Below are positions 1 to 6,752 of a stretch of DNA of 64,000 bases, one piece after another. The position numbers and the translations under genes are program-made. The notes under the pieces are model-generated. The model ran no database searches, was not told the origin of the DNA, and saw only the letters and a program-made list of their open reading frames with translations. The stretch is from a virus. Within the stretch, counting starts at the first letter, position 1. The number at the start of each line of letters is the position of its first letter. The stretch spans positions 1-64,000 of IMG/VR virus record IMGVR_UViG_3300025168_000063; one strand, given 5' to 3'.

Positions 1-2
1 CA

Positions 3-128
3 ATAGGGGTACTGGGGAGGTGGGCTATCCAAGAGGGTCAAAGGGTACAGCGTAGCCTAGACACTCCAAGCCCAAAGCCCCCTAGTAAATGTCCCAAATG
101 TACCTGTGGTTCAGACTTGAGTGTCTGA
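3..128 (+). CDS. Possible C-terminal end of a truncated gene
   Basis: Frame 3 is open from the window edge to a TGA at 126-128. The last 41 codons include a proline-rich stretch followed by Cys-Pro-Lys-Cys-Thr-Cys, a pattern that could bind metal. No start is visible because the gene would begin outside the window. The segment is more GC-rich than most of the window and this is a short open frame, so it could be chance. I do not recognise a family. Confidence 0.3.
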   Translation: MGVLGRWAIQEGQRVQRSLDTPSPKPPSKCPKCTCGSDLSV

Positions 129-228
129 GAGTACTGAAGAATACTGGAATTTGAGTAGACTTGGCATCTGGAATGGTGGGCCAGTGTCTCATATATAACA
201 TGTAACATACATACGCCTTCCTAGCGAG

Positions 229-255
229 CCCTGCAAATTTTTTGCGGGGTTTTTT
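229..255 (+). terminator. Rho-independent terminator
   Basis: A 9-bp stem, CCCTGCAAA (229-237) paired with TTTGCGGGG (241-249, one G-T pair), encloses a 3-base loop and is followed by six T. It would end transcription coming from the gene upstream of this window, before the first early promoters. Confidence 0.85.
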
Positions 256-286
256 CGTATACACCCATCCCCTTGCCCCCCGGATT

Positions 287-341
287 GTTCATAACTTTCG
301 GGTGGAATGCTAGCTAGTCTGGTGAAAAAGGGGTACCTTTA
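287..341 (+). promoter_or_regulatory. Degenerate early promoter cassette
   Basis: The upstream element GTTCATAAC is at 287-295. A TAGCTAG at 311 and a TACCTTTA at 334 keep the exact 23-nt offset seen at the other cassettes, but the -33 TTG has become TAG. It resembles the stronger promoter at 416/439, which has TTGCTAGTCTGG. It may be weak or decayed. Confidence 0.4.
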
Positions 342-382
342 TGGGGGGGGGACTATATATAACACCCCCGGCACGTAGAATT

Positions 383-463
383 GTTCATAACTTTTGGAAA
401 TAATCGTGGAAATAGTTGCTAGTCTGGTATATTTTCCTGATCTTTATACTGTAAGATATAAAG
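383..463 (+). promoter_or_regulatory. Early promoter with upstream element and inverted repeat
   Basis: GTTCATAAC is at 383-391, TTGCTAG at 416 and GATCTTTA at 439, exactly 23 nt after the TTG. Downstream, CTTTATACT (442-450), GTA and AG-A-TATAAAG (454-463) form an inverted repeat. Both arms differ from the copies at 3587, 4161, 6459 and 8147, but pairing is kept apart from one bulged A. It would drive the small membrane peptide at 473. Confidence 0.75.
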
Positions 464-472
464 ATAAACACT

Positions 473-583
473 ATGAGAGAGTTAATTAAGGCAGATCCAG
501 CCGAGTTTTTCGGGTCAATAGCAGTATTATTCATGATATTTGGTGCGTATTACGTGGCAATTCACATAGGATGCCCCTGCTAA
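473..583 (+). CDS. Small membrane peptide, 36 aa
   Basis: The frame starts at ATG 473, just after an early promoter and its inverted repeat, and ends at TAA 581. The product has a charged N-terminus (MRELIKADPAEF) and one hydrophobic helix at about residues 12-31, and ends Gly-Cys-Pro-Cys. It has no Shine-Dalgarno site, like the other genes behind this promoter type. The next promoter's upstream element begins right at the stop codon. No family is recognised; the promoter context is the main reason to call it real. Confidence 0.5.
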   Translation: MRELIKADPAEFFGSIAVLFMIFGAYYVAIHIGCPC

Positions 584-585
584 TT

Positions 586-661
586 GTTCATAACTTTAAA
601 AAATAAATGGTAAATACGTTGCATATTCCAATAAAAAGGCGTATATTTAGATATAAATAAA
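586..661 (+). promoter_or_regulatory. Early promoter of the AAA+ ATPase gene
   Basis: GTTCATAAC is at 586-594, TTGCATA at 619 and TATATTTA at 642, a 23-nt offset. The -7 box overlaps an inverted repeat, TATTTA (644-649) and TAAATA (654-659). The ATG of the next gene follows at 674, in an A-rich leader with no Shine-Dalgarno sequence. Confidence 0.85.
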
Positions 662-673
662 CAAACACACACT

Positions 674-1819
674 ATGAGACAAATTGTAAAGATTGAATTG
701 GACGGTACCAAGATGGTAGCTGTCGGCCTAGACGGCCAAGAAGTAAGTGGTATCCTATATGGAACCAGAAAACGTGCTCTAGAGAACCAGAAGGTACTAG
801 AGAATGTGAACGGTAAATGGAAAGCTATTGACTCTGCGGAGTGGTATGCTGCAGTTAAAGAGTATAATACTCCTGTGGTACCAGATGGTATTCCAGCAGA
901 GCATGCAGAGGTTATGAACATGATACACTCGTCATACAGCTTAAAGCCTAAATCGCTCATGATGAATGAGCTGAAGTGGAAGTATTTAATCAGGTCTGCA
1001 GTACGTGGTAAGAACATCATGATGGCCGGTCCTGCGGGATGCGGTAAGACTATGGCTGCAAAGGCTCTTGTTAACTCATTGGATAGACCGGAGTTTTATT
1101 TCAATCTAGGAGCTACTCAGGATCCTAGAGCTACCTTAATAGGTAATGTTACATTCGATAAAGAGAAGGGGACTGCCTTTTCTGAATCACTCTTCGTAAA
1201 AGCCATACAAACTCCGAACGCTATCATACTAATGGATGAGTTATCAAGAGCGCATCCTGACGCTTGGAACATTCTAATGACTGTTCTGGATGAGGGTCAG
1301 AGATATTTAAGACTGGATGAAGCAGAAGACCAAGCTACTATCAGGGTAGCAGACGGTGTTACATTCATTGCTACGGCTAATATAGGTAATGAGTATACTG
1401 CAACCAGAGTAATGGATAAAGCATTACTAGATAGATTTACGATCATTGAGATGGATACTTTGACAGCTACTCAGGAATGTGATCTATTGACTATGTTATT
1501 CCCTCTAGTACCAGTTAAGGACTTGGAAGGGATCGGTGAGATAGCAGCTTTATCACGTCAAGAAGCATCAAATGAAGTACCTAGAATAGACGCTGGTATA
1601 TCCACTAGAACGTCTGTAGAGGTAGCTTCTCTTATGTTTGATGGATTCACACTGTCAGAAGCGTCTGAAATAACGATATACCCACAGTATAATAACGATG
1701 GGGGAGTGGACTCAGAGAGAACATTCATGAAACAACTAGTTCAGAAGTACTGTGATGACGGTACAGATGAGGACTTATTTAATACAGAGGAGGTAGAGCA
1801 GAGCTCAACCGAGTCGTAA
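674..1819 (+). CDS. CobS/MoxR-like AAA+ ATPase
   Basis: This 381-residue protein is an AAA+ ATPase of the MoxR/CbbQ/CobS type. The Walker A motif GPAGCGKT is at about residues 119-126, Walker B (IILMDE) at 184-189, the sensor-1 Asn in TANIG at about 236, and LLDRF near 252-255 could supply an arginine finger. The N-terminal 90 residues look like a separate adaptor domain. Relatives in T4-like marine phages are usually labelled CobS after the cobalt chelatase subunit, but no cobalamin genes and no von Willebrand partner lie in this window. A role as a remodelling ATPase is more likely than cofactor synthesis. The reverse-strand frame over its 5' end is a shadow. Confidence 0.85.
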   Translation: MRQIVKIELDGTKMVAVGLDGQEVSGILYGTRKRALENQKVLENVNGKWKAIDSAEWYAAVKEYNTPVVPDGIPAEHAEVMNMIHSSYSLKPKSLMMNELKWKYLIRSAVRGKNIMMAGPAGCGKTMAAKALVNSLDRPEFYFNLGATQDPRATLIGNVTFDKEKGTAFSESLFVKAIQTPNAIILMDELSRAHPDAWNILMTVLDEGQRYLRLDEAEDQATIRVADGVTFIATANIGNEYTATRVMDKALLDRFTIIEMDTLTATQECDLLTMLFPLVPVKDLEGIGEIAALSRQEASNEVPRIDAGISTRTSVEVASLMFDGFTLSEASEITIYPQYNNDGGVDSERTFMKQLVQKYCDDGTDEDLFNTEEVEQSSTES

Positions 1820-1849
1820 GACATACATAGTAGTGTGTGTAGAGAGGTA

Positions 1850-1907
1850 ATCACACATGTCAATAATCCATTGTAGAAGATCTACGTGAGGATGAGGCAT
1901 GTGTGAT
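1850..1907 (+). other. Nested inverted repeats between genes
   Basis: ATCACACATG (1850-1859) is perfectly complementary to CATGTGTGAT (1898-1907). Between them is a short hairpin, GTAGA-AGA-TCTAC. The two together could fold into one RNA element in the 117-base gap between the ATPase gene and the small membrane protein gene. No T-run follows, so it is not a normal terminator. It could be a processing site, a regulatory leader or a protein-binding site. Confidence 0.55.
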
Positions 1908-1936
1908 CGCCGTCTCAATTGTAAAGGAGAAAACGA

Positions 1937-2161
1937 ATGGAAGAAGTTATAAACATATTGGGTAGCCCAAGTCCGTGGCTCATGTGGGTGAATCTAGCAG
2001 TGATCAGTGTGCTTTGCTGGGTCATAGAGAGGCTAGCCAGCAAGATAAAGCGTATGGAGAAGAACATAAGTCATATGGACCGGGGTATAGCAAGGCAGTC
2101 ACAAGCCATCACTCAGATAGTGAGGAAGGTGTACGGAACAGAAGGTCAGGTGGTCAACTAG
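1937..2161 (+). CDS. Small single-pass membrane protein, 74 aa
   Basis: The start is supported by a good ribosome site (AAAGGAG, 8 nt before the ATG at 1937). The N-terminal third has one strongly hydrophobic helix (about residues 14-29). It is followed by a basic, amphipathic segment rich in Lys, Arg, Ser and Gln that could form a short coiled coil on the cytoplasmic side. No family is recognised. A 68-aa frame overlapping it in another register (1975-2181) has no ribosome site and is rejected. Confidence 0.65.
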   Translation: MEEVINILGSPSPWLMWVNLAVISVLCWVIERLASKIKRMEKNISHMDRGIARQSQAITQIVRKVYGTEGQVVN

Positions 2162-2595
2162 GAAGTTATGAAAAGTTATGAACATTTCAGGGCACTAGGG
2201 AAATATTTTTTTTATAATAGCCACACACAGCGGTGTTTATATCGACCTCAATTTTTTTACTATAAGGATCGTAGACATAGCATCCGTACCACGGACCAAG
2301 TATACGAAGTCCCACAATCAACGCTGGCTAGCCGGCATTTTAAATGAAAGCATACATACTTATATACAATGAATAAAAGAACATAAACACATTCTGACCC
2401 CCAAACAAAGGAACCCTGATCTGGTTCCAGAGTTACCCCAACAACGTCATAACTAGATATAAGTCCAATATAAACTTGGCTCGTATTACGTCGTGCGGTT
2501 ATCAGGGAAAGAATTAAACAAGCTGCTGGAAAGGTTAGCCCGCAGTAGGTTATATTAATTATTAACACTAACCATTAACACAGAGGAAAGAAACA
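2162..2595. other. 430-base region without a convincing gene
   Basis: It starts with a tandem GTTATGAA, GTTATGAAC (about 2165-2183), the same element that sits upstream of early promoters, here in reverse orientation. It also contains hairpins: GGAACC/GGTTCC (2410-2415 and 2423-2428), a near-palindrome GCTGGCTAGCCGGC near 2322-2335, and ACAC-AGCG-GTGT near 2224-2235. A TATATTAA at 2551 resembles a -7 box, but no TTG lies 23 nt before it. A 102-codon reverse-strand frame exists but lacks any start signal. The region may hold an untranslated RNA or a long leader for the next gene. Confidence 0.5.
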
Positions 2596-3003
2596 ATGAA
2601 AAATCTTTTAATGACTATCGCTCTAGCAGTAATTACAATTGCAGCTTCAGCACAGACAAAAGGTGATTGGTACGTAGGAACAGGCGACGTTGCAAACGTA
2701 GCATGGACTGAATGGTCTTTGGCTCCAACAGTAGGATACGGTGTAACCGATAATCTTATGATTGGAATGTCAGCGGCACAAGCAGATTCTACAGCTGATC
2801 TAGATTTGGACTTCCACGCAAGATACTTTTGGAAAGGATACTTTGCTTATGTTGCTACAGACGGTTTATCTACGGATAACATGTCTTTAGGACTAGGTAA
2901 GATGTTCACGATTCATAAAGGTGTATTTGTAGATCCTAAAGTTGTATATGATGTAACAGCTAAGACTACAAACTTGACGTTGGGATTCGGATTAAAGTTT
3001 TAA
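2596..3003 (+). CDS. Predicted outer-membrane beta-barrel protein
   Basis: The 135-residue product begins with a classic signal peptide (MKNLLMTIALAVITIAASAQ), with cleavage expected at Ala19-Gln20 as is common in Bacteroidota. The mature part alternates polar and aromatic/hydrophobic residues in strand-length blocks and ends in Phe (LTLGFGLKF), typical of outer-membrane beta-barrels. About 115 mature residues would suit a small eight-stranded barrel. A GAGGAAAG ribosome site precedes the ATG. A phage gene like this could alter the host surface, for example by masking receptors. The function is inferred; the signal peptide and the strand pattern are visible. Confidence 0.75.
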   Translation: MKNLLMTIALAVITIAASAQTKGDWYVGTGDVANVAWTEWSLAPTVGYGVTDNLMIGMSAAQADSTADLDLDFHARYFWKGYFAYVATDGLSTDNMSLGLGKMFTIHKGVFVDPKVVYDVTAKTTNLTLGFGLKF

Positions 3004-3066
3004 GTTAACGTAACTCGGTGCGCTAGTATTTAGTGTATCAATTTAAAAACAATGGAGATTTATATT

Positions 3067-3291
3067 ATGGATAACGTAATTAAATACATCACAGGATTCT
3101 TTGCAGGATTAGCTACAGTTTTATTAGCAGTTCTTCCAGTAACAATCTTATGGACAGTTCTAACGGGCGGTTCAGTATTCGGAATGGATGTGATTGCAAA
3201 CCTTACAGGTCTAGTAAATGGATTTGGTTCAGGTGGATTTACAGGATTAGTTGTATTACTAATCATCATGTCATTCTTTGTTAAGAAGTAA
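3067..3291 (+). CDS. Small two-helix membrane protein, 74 aa
   Basis: I choose the ATG at 3067 because GGAG lies 10 nt upstream; an ATG at 3052 overlaps that site. The protein has two long hydrophobic segments (about residues 8-35 and 58-71) joined by a Gly/Asn-rich linker and ends with two lysines. It lies after the beta-barrel gene and before a strong terminator, so the two probably form one unit. A holin-like role is possible but there is no specific evidence. Confidence 0.65.
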   Translation: MDNVIKYITGFFAGLATVLLAVLPVTILWTVLTGGSVFGMDVIANLTGLVNGFGSGGFTGLVVLLIIMSFFVKK

Positions 3292-3326
3292 TTCTTAGTT
3301 AAATGACCATCACGTGATAAAAGAAG

Positions 3327-3351
3327 CCCCTCCTTATAGGAGGGGTTTTTT
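3327..3351 (+). terminator. Rho-independent terminator
   Basis: CCCCTCCT (3327-3334) pairs with AGGAGGGG (3338-3345) across a 3-base loop and is followed by six T. It closes the beta-barrel and membrane-protein unit. Confidence 0.92.
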
Positions 3352-3414
3352 ATTCTTAATAATTTGTTAATGTTTAGTTAATATGTCTTCTGGAGTTGGA
3401 TTGTATTTATTAAC

Positions 3415-3489
3415 ATGACAGATAAAATAGACATCTCCCCACTTGTATACGTTGTTCTGATGGTAACAGTATTCGCTTTGGCACTCTAA
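3415..3489 (+). CDS. Possible 24-aa membrane peptide
   Basis: A short frame encodes MTDKIDISPLVYVVLMVTVFALAL, a single hydrophobic helix after a charged start. It sits between a terminator and the next early promoter. A TGTATTTA at 3402 resembles a -7 box, but no TTG is correctly spaced and there is no ribosome site. Similar micro-membrane peptides occur elsewhere in this window, but this one is weakly supported. Confidence 0.3.
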   Translation: MTDKIDISPLVYVVLMVTVFALAL

Positions 3490-3515
3490 GCGGCCCGCGC
3501 TACCGATCCTTTCCT

Positions 3516-3607
3516 GTTCATAACTTTCCCAAACTCCACGAAAAATAATCCACCAAACTGTTGCATATTCGGATAAAAAGGGGGATCTTTATCTTGTAAA
3601 GATAAAG
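3516..3607 (+). promoter_or_regulatory. Early promoter cassette
   Basis: GTTCATAAC is at 3516-3524, TTGCATA at 3561 and GATCTTTA at 3584 (23-nt offset). A perfect 9-bp inverted repeat, CTTTATCTT (3587-3595) and AAGATAAAG (3599-3607) around GTA, overlaps the -7 box and the expected start of transcription. The upstream element is 45 nt from the TTG, about one helical turn further than in most copies. It drives the gene at 3633. Confidence 0.88.
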
Positions 3608-3632
3608 AGATTAATAAATAATAAAAATAGAT

Positions 3633-4097
3633 ATGACAAAGAACAAAGAAATTAAGTACGGAATCGAAATTACAAAACCACATTCAACTGCAATGTACGA
3701 TCACAATGATCTAGTTGCAGAAAGCATGAAGCGTAACATCACGAGTGCCTGGGCTGATGAAATGATCAAGTTCAGTAAGACGGATGAATGGCCTTCAGCT
3801 GCAGCTCGTGATTCTAAAATGAATGATATACAGAGTAGCATATGTGCTACTGGTTTCGGTGATGGATTTACTATCGACGAAGTTCATACAGACTTTATGT
3901 CTAACTTGAGTGATATGGCTAACTGGCAATTGCATGAAGAGTATAGCTACTTACAATTCAAAGGACATGTTCCTAGAACTCACTTCATGATGATAGGATT
4001 CAATACGCAAGAGTGGCCTGCAGGAACACCTGTCAATTATGATTACACTAATGCGAATGAGTTATCTCCTTTTGCACCGAGTGTGCAAGTAAAGTAA
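3633..4097 (+). CDS. Unknown early protein, 154 aa
   Basis: The first gene behind its own early promoter, with an A-rich leader and no Shine-Dalgarno site. The product is acidic and soluble and has no signal peptide, membrane segment or motif that I recognise. Tryptophans and histidines are fairly frequent in the second half. Its own promoter, and a second cassette starting right at its stop codon, suggest it is expressed early and strongly, as expected for a host-takeover factor, but that is inference. Confidence 0.75.
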   Translation: MTKNKEIKYGIEITKPHSTAMYDHNDLVAESMKRNITSAWADEMIKFSKTDEWPSAAARDSKMNDIQSSICATGFGDGFTIDEVHTDFMSNLSDMANWQLHEEYSYLQFKGHVPRTHFMMIGFNTQEWPAGTPVNYDYTNANELSPFAPSVQVK

Positions 4098-4099
4098 TT

Positions 4100-4181
4100 G
4101 TTCATAACTTTTATGAAATTAATTGCATGAATAGTTGCATAATTGAAATAAAAGGGGGATCTTTATCTTGTAAAGATAAAG
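4100..4181 (+). promoter_or_regulatory. Early promoter cassette
   Basis: GTTCATAAC is at 4100-4108, TTGCATA at 4135 and GATCTTTA at 4158 (23-nt offset). The inverted repeat CTTTATCTT (4161-4169) and AAGATAAAG (4173-4181) is identical to that at 3587, and the A-rich leader after it is almost the same too. It drives the small-gene operon 4202-5362. Confidence 0.88.
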
Positions 4182-4201
4182 AGATTAATAAATAATAAAA
4201 T

Positions 4202-4375
4202 ATGAAAACATTAACAATTACAAAATCCCAATTCAATAGATATGAAGGGTGTAGATTAAGTGGAGCGACTAATATGTTTGACTTAACTAATGTTAGATTG
4301 CTAACTGGTTTGGATAAGAAACAAATCATTACAATCATGGAAAACTACGATAAATTAAGTAATCAATATAAATAA
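4202..4375 (+). CDS. Small conserved-looking phage protein, 57 aa
   Basis: Starts at ATG 4202 in the A-rich leader of an early promoter and ends at TAA 4373. The sequence (MKTLTITKSQFNRYEGCRLS then GATNMFDLTNVRLLTGLDKK) resembles short phage proteins often seen in early regions of T4-like and other phages. A mixed strand-helix fold is likely. I know no function. It is first in an operon of four closely packed small genes. Confidence 0.65.
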   Translation: MKTLTITKSQFNRYEGCRLSGATNMFDLTNVRLLTGLDKKQIITIMENYDKLSNQYK

Positions 4376-4381
4376 TTAAAT

Positions 4382-4639
4382 ATGACAAATGAATTGCCGA
4401 AAGGCTATGAGGTAGTAGAAGTTTCAGATGGGAACGGAGGCTACGAGTATCAAGTACAAAAGATTGATAATGAAGATTGGTGTCACTACTCAGGGATGCC
4501 ATCACCGAAAGCGTATGTAGCTGATCAGGACTTCTCATTGTTTAACGATAGTAGTTACAATGATGTGTTCAATACAGTAAACGAATTTTGGGCTGATGAA
4601 GATGCTCAAGATTCTAAATGGGGTAAATATAAAATATAA
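4382..4639 (+). CDS. Unknown small acidic protein, 85 aa
   Basis: Follows the preceding gene by 6 nt and is probably translationally coupled to it. The product is acidic and aromatic-rich (motifs such as GNGGYEYQVQ and NEFWADED) and has no membrane segment. Unrecognised; probably an accessory early protein. Confidence 0.65.
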   Translation: MTNELPKGYEVVEVSDGNGGYEYQVQKIDNEDWCHYSGMPSPKAYVADQDFSLFNDSSYNDVFNTVNEFWADEDAQDSKWGKYKI

Positions 4640-4643
4640 AGAT

Positions 4644-4892
4644 ATGAATAAGAGTGAAATGATAAACTTGCTGTATAGTATGAAGACAGACTTACAGTTC
4701 TTGAAGAGAGATCTACAATTTCGTAGAGATGGTAACAATGTGGAGCATGTACTTGAGAAGTACGAAGATGATGATTACAAGTTTGCTTATCAATCGGGTG
4801 CATTTCAAGCTATGGCTCAGATGGATAATGATGCATTCGATCAAGCAGTCAAAACCATAAATAGTATTCAATTAAAGATGGAGCAAGTATAA
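4644..4892 (+). CDS. Unknown small helical protein, 82 aa
   Basis: I use the ATG at 4644 (MNKSEMINLL), which follows the upstream stop by 4 nt; a longer in-frame start at 4596 would overlap the preceding gene by 44 nt. The product is mostly helical and charged (KTDLQFLKRDLQFRR), as in short coiled coils. The stop overlaps the start of the next gene. Confidence 0.65.
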   Translation: MNKSEMINLLYSMKTDLQFLKRDLQFRRDGNNVEHVLEKYEDDDYKFAYQSGAFQAMAQMDNDAFDQAVKTINSIQLKMEQV

Positions 4893-5362
4893 TGAGGAAG
4901 CCTAAGCTTAAGCCTAGAGGCGGACGTACTGCATTCAATTGGTGGAGACGATTCAAGACGCATAAACCTTTATCAGCCAAGCATTCTTTGCTTGATAGAA
5001 TAGAACATGGAGACTTTGAGTATCCAGATCAATTCCAACAAGCTCAGTGGGAACTAGATTGGGCTCAGGAAGAGTGTGATGTATTTGCATCTAACTATAA
5101 AGGTAAGGATGATCCAAAAACTGATACACTTTATATAGATATTGAACGTAAAGGTAGGAAGCGTTATAACAAGTTATTTGAGAGCGCAATGAATACAGAG
5201 CAAGCTAGATTGATGTTGCTCCGTGAGTCGCTTGCTAAACACTTCTACACAAGGAATGATGTCATCGATTATATAATGGAATCATTTACAGGCAACACTA
5301 AACAGCTATTTGAATATTGCAAGAAAAATGTTGCTAGTCTGGAAAAAAAGTCGTATAGTTAA
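4892..5362 (+). CDS. Unknown basic protein, 156 aa
   Basis: Starts with ATG overlapping the upstream stop. The N-terminus is strongly basic and Trp-containing (KPKLKPRGGRTAFNWWRRFK), suggesting nucleic-acid or membrane contact, and the rest is helical and charged. The end of the gene contains the promoter of the next gene (TTGCTAG at 5331, -7 at 5354), so its last codons do double duty. No family recognised. Confidence 0.7.
   Translation: MRKPKLKPRGGRTAFNWWRRFKTHKPLSAKHSLLDRIEHGDFEYPDQFQQAQWELDWAQEECDVFASNYKGKDDPKTDTLYIDIERKGRKRYNKLFESAMNTEQARLMLLRESLAKHFYTRNDVIDYIMESFTGNTKQLFEYCKKNVASLEKKSYS
5331..5361 (+). promoter_or_regulatory. Internal early promoter of the UvdE gene
   Basis: TTGCTAGTCTGG at 5331 matches the core at 416, and TATAGTTA at 5354 keeps the 23-nt offset. 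The promoter lies inside the 3' end of the upstream gene and carries no GTTCATAAC element. It supports the uvdE start at 5379 rather than the longer frame from 5310, which would begin upstream of the promoter. Confidence 0.7.
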
Positions 5363-5378
5363 ATATAAAAGAATAAAT

Positions 5379-6440
5379 ATGAAAGATGTTAGATTAGGAT
5401 ATGCGTGCATTAATATGACGCTAAGGAGCCGACCTAAGAAGTTAGGTGGTAAAGTATTAACTGGACGTACATGTCGTATGTCTTCTTGGAAGCCTACTTG
5501 GGATCTTCAGAAGATATCTGATCTGGCATTAGCTAATGCTACTGATCTTATGCATATACTTCAATGGAATCGTGAGCACGGTATAGATATGTTCCGTTTA
5601 GGATCTGAGCTGTTTCCATGGCATGACCATTATGAGTTATCAGAGCTACCTGGATACTCAGTCATATCATCTAAACTAATGGAGGTTGGTAATTATGCTA
5701 GAGAAAATAATATTCGCCTAACTACTCATCCAGGTCCGTTTCATGTATTAGGATCTCCTACTCAAGCTGTGATTGATAAATCTATTATAGGACTAGAGCG
5801 ACATTCTGAAACCTTCGATCTGATGGGTTACGATCCGTCATTCGATAATAAGATCAATATACATATTGGAGGTGCCTACGGTGGTCAATACGAAGCTACT
5901 GCAGAGAGATGGATAGGAGCTTGGAATAGATTATCTGATAACTGTAAGAAGCGTGTTGTGATAGAGAATGATGATAAGAGATCTCTATGGACCGTACAGA
6001 TGTTATATGATTACTTTCATAAGGAGATCGGTATTCCTATTACATTTGACTACCACCACCACTCATTACATCCAGGAGAATTATCTGAGGAGGAAGCTCT
6101 TAAACTAGCAGCTACTACTTGGCCTGATGATGTTCGTCAATGTACTCACTACTCCGAATCTAGGCGTAGGGAAAAGCATAATACTTTAATAGAGTTGTGT
6201 GATAGAACTCCTGGTATGGACTTTGATAACTTGGAGGATTGGCCTACATTTGCAGGACTCAAGAAAGAGTGGAGTAAGACTAAAGAGCAAGCTCATTCAG
6301 ATTATATTATAGATCCCATTAACACATACGGATTACCTATAGATATTGTTGTAGAAGCTAAAGCTAAGGAATTATGTATCCTTCAATACAAGAAAGAAGT
6401 TATGAACAATCGGAAAATAATCCATGAAAAAGTTGCATAA
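5379..6440 (+). CDS. uvdE: UV damage endonuclease (UvdE family)
   Basis: The 353-residue product begins MKDVRLGYACINMTL, the standard N-terminus of UvdE enzymes. These TIM-barrel, metal-dependent endonucleases nick 5' of UV photoproducts and other lesions. Metal ligands can be seen in conserved blocks: FRLGSELFPWHDH, TTHPGPFHVLG, NIHIGGAYGG, VIENDD, TFDYHHHSLHPG and CTHYSES. The start at 5379 is chosen because a promoter ends at 5361 and the UvdE homology begins here. The gene ends inside the next promoter cassette. It would repair UV damage in phage DNA, useful to a virus in sunlit water. Confidence 0.9.
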   Translation: MKDVRLGYACINMTLRSRPKKLGGKVLTGRTCRMSSWKPTWDLQKISDLALANATDLMHILQWNREHGIDMFRLGSELFPWHDHYELSELPGYSVISSKLMEVGNYARENNIRLTTHPGPFHVLGSPTQAVIDKSIIGLERHSETFDLMGYDPSFDNKINIHIGGAYGGQYEATAERWIGAWNRLSDNCKKRVVIENDDKRSLWTVQMLYDYFHKEIGIPITFDYHHHSLHPGELSEEEALKLAATTWPDDVRQCTHYSESRRREKHNTLIELCDRTPGMDFDNLEDWPTFAGLKKEWSKTKEQAHSDYIIDPINTYGLPIDIVVEAKAKELCILQYKKEVMNNRKIIHEKVA

Positions 6441-6479
6441 TCGAAAAAAAAGGGGGATCTTTATCTTGTAAAGATAAAG
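6399..6479 (+). promoter_or_regulatory. Early promoter cassette, upstream element reversed
   Basis: The upstream element is present as GTTATGAAC (6399-6407), the reverse complement of the usual GTTCATAAC, inside the end of uvdE. TTGCATA is at 6433, GATCTTTA at 6456 (23-nt offset), and the inverted repeat CTTTATCTT/AAGATAAAG at 6459-6479. It drives the gene at 6507. Confidence 0.88.
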
Positions 6480-6506
6480 AGATTAATAATTAATAAAAAA
6501 TAAAAA

Positions 6507-6752
6507 ATGGAAAATTTACACACACTATCGGTAGCAGAATTAAATGAGTTAAAGAAACAAGTTGTTCAGATGATTGATCTGAAAGGTGGAATAGACATTC
6601 TTCTTTCTGAAGGAGCTACATGTACAGTAGATCATAACAAGACTAGAGGATCTATAGGTATCATCAAGAAGATCAACAAAACAAAATGTAAGATTGATTT
6701 TGGTGCGAAAGGTATAATGAATGTACCAAAGAATATGATTGACTTAGTATAA
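6507..6752 (+). CDS. Small protein with SH3-like C-terminal half, 81 aa
   Basis: First gene of an operon behind an early promoter cassette. The N-terminal half is helical; the C-terminal half (about residues 39-81, with RGSIGIIKKINKTKCKIDFG) alternates strands and resembles a small KOW/SH3-like barrel. This is a shape judgement only. The stop overlaps the start of the next gene. Confidence 0.65.
   Translation: MENLHTLSVAELNELKKQVVQMIDLKGGIDILLSEGATCTVDHNKTRGSIGIIKKINKTKCKIDFGAKGIMNVPKNMIDLV

Larger units (their letters stand above)
129..472. other. Non-coding leader region with terminator and two promoter cassettes
   Basis: No convincing gene lies here. It contains a factor-independent terminator (229-255), two copies of the GTTCATAAC upstream element (287 and 383) with associated promoter boxes, and a nine-G homopolymer (343-351) facing a C-run (about 363-367). 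The reverse-strand open frame across 82-264 has low-complexity content and no start signal, and is not supported. Confidence 0.6.

Noticed and set aside
580-1020. 146-codon reverse-strand open frame at the AAA+ gene
   Set aside because: It crosses the early promoter and the start of a clear AAA+ gene, with no start signal of its own.
1975-2181. Alternative 68-codon frame overlapping the membrane protein at 1937
   Set aside because: The frame at 1937 has a good ribosome site and a membrane helix; this one has neither.
2260-2568. 102-codon reverse-strand frame in the non-coding stretch
   Set aside because: Cys- and aromatic-rich, with no recognisable domain or ribosome site, and it would be the only reverse gene in 64 kb. 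It cannot be fully excluded.
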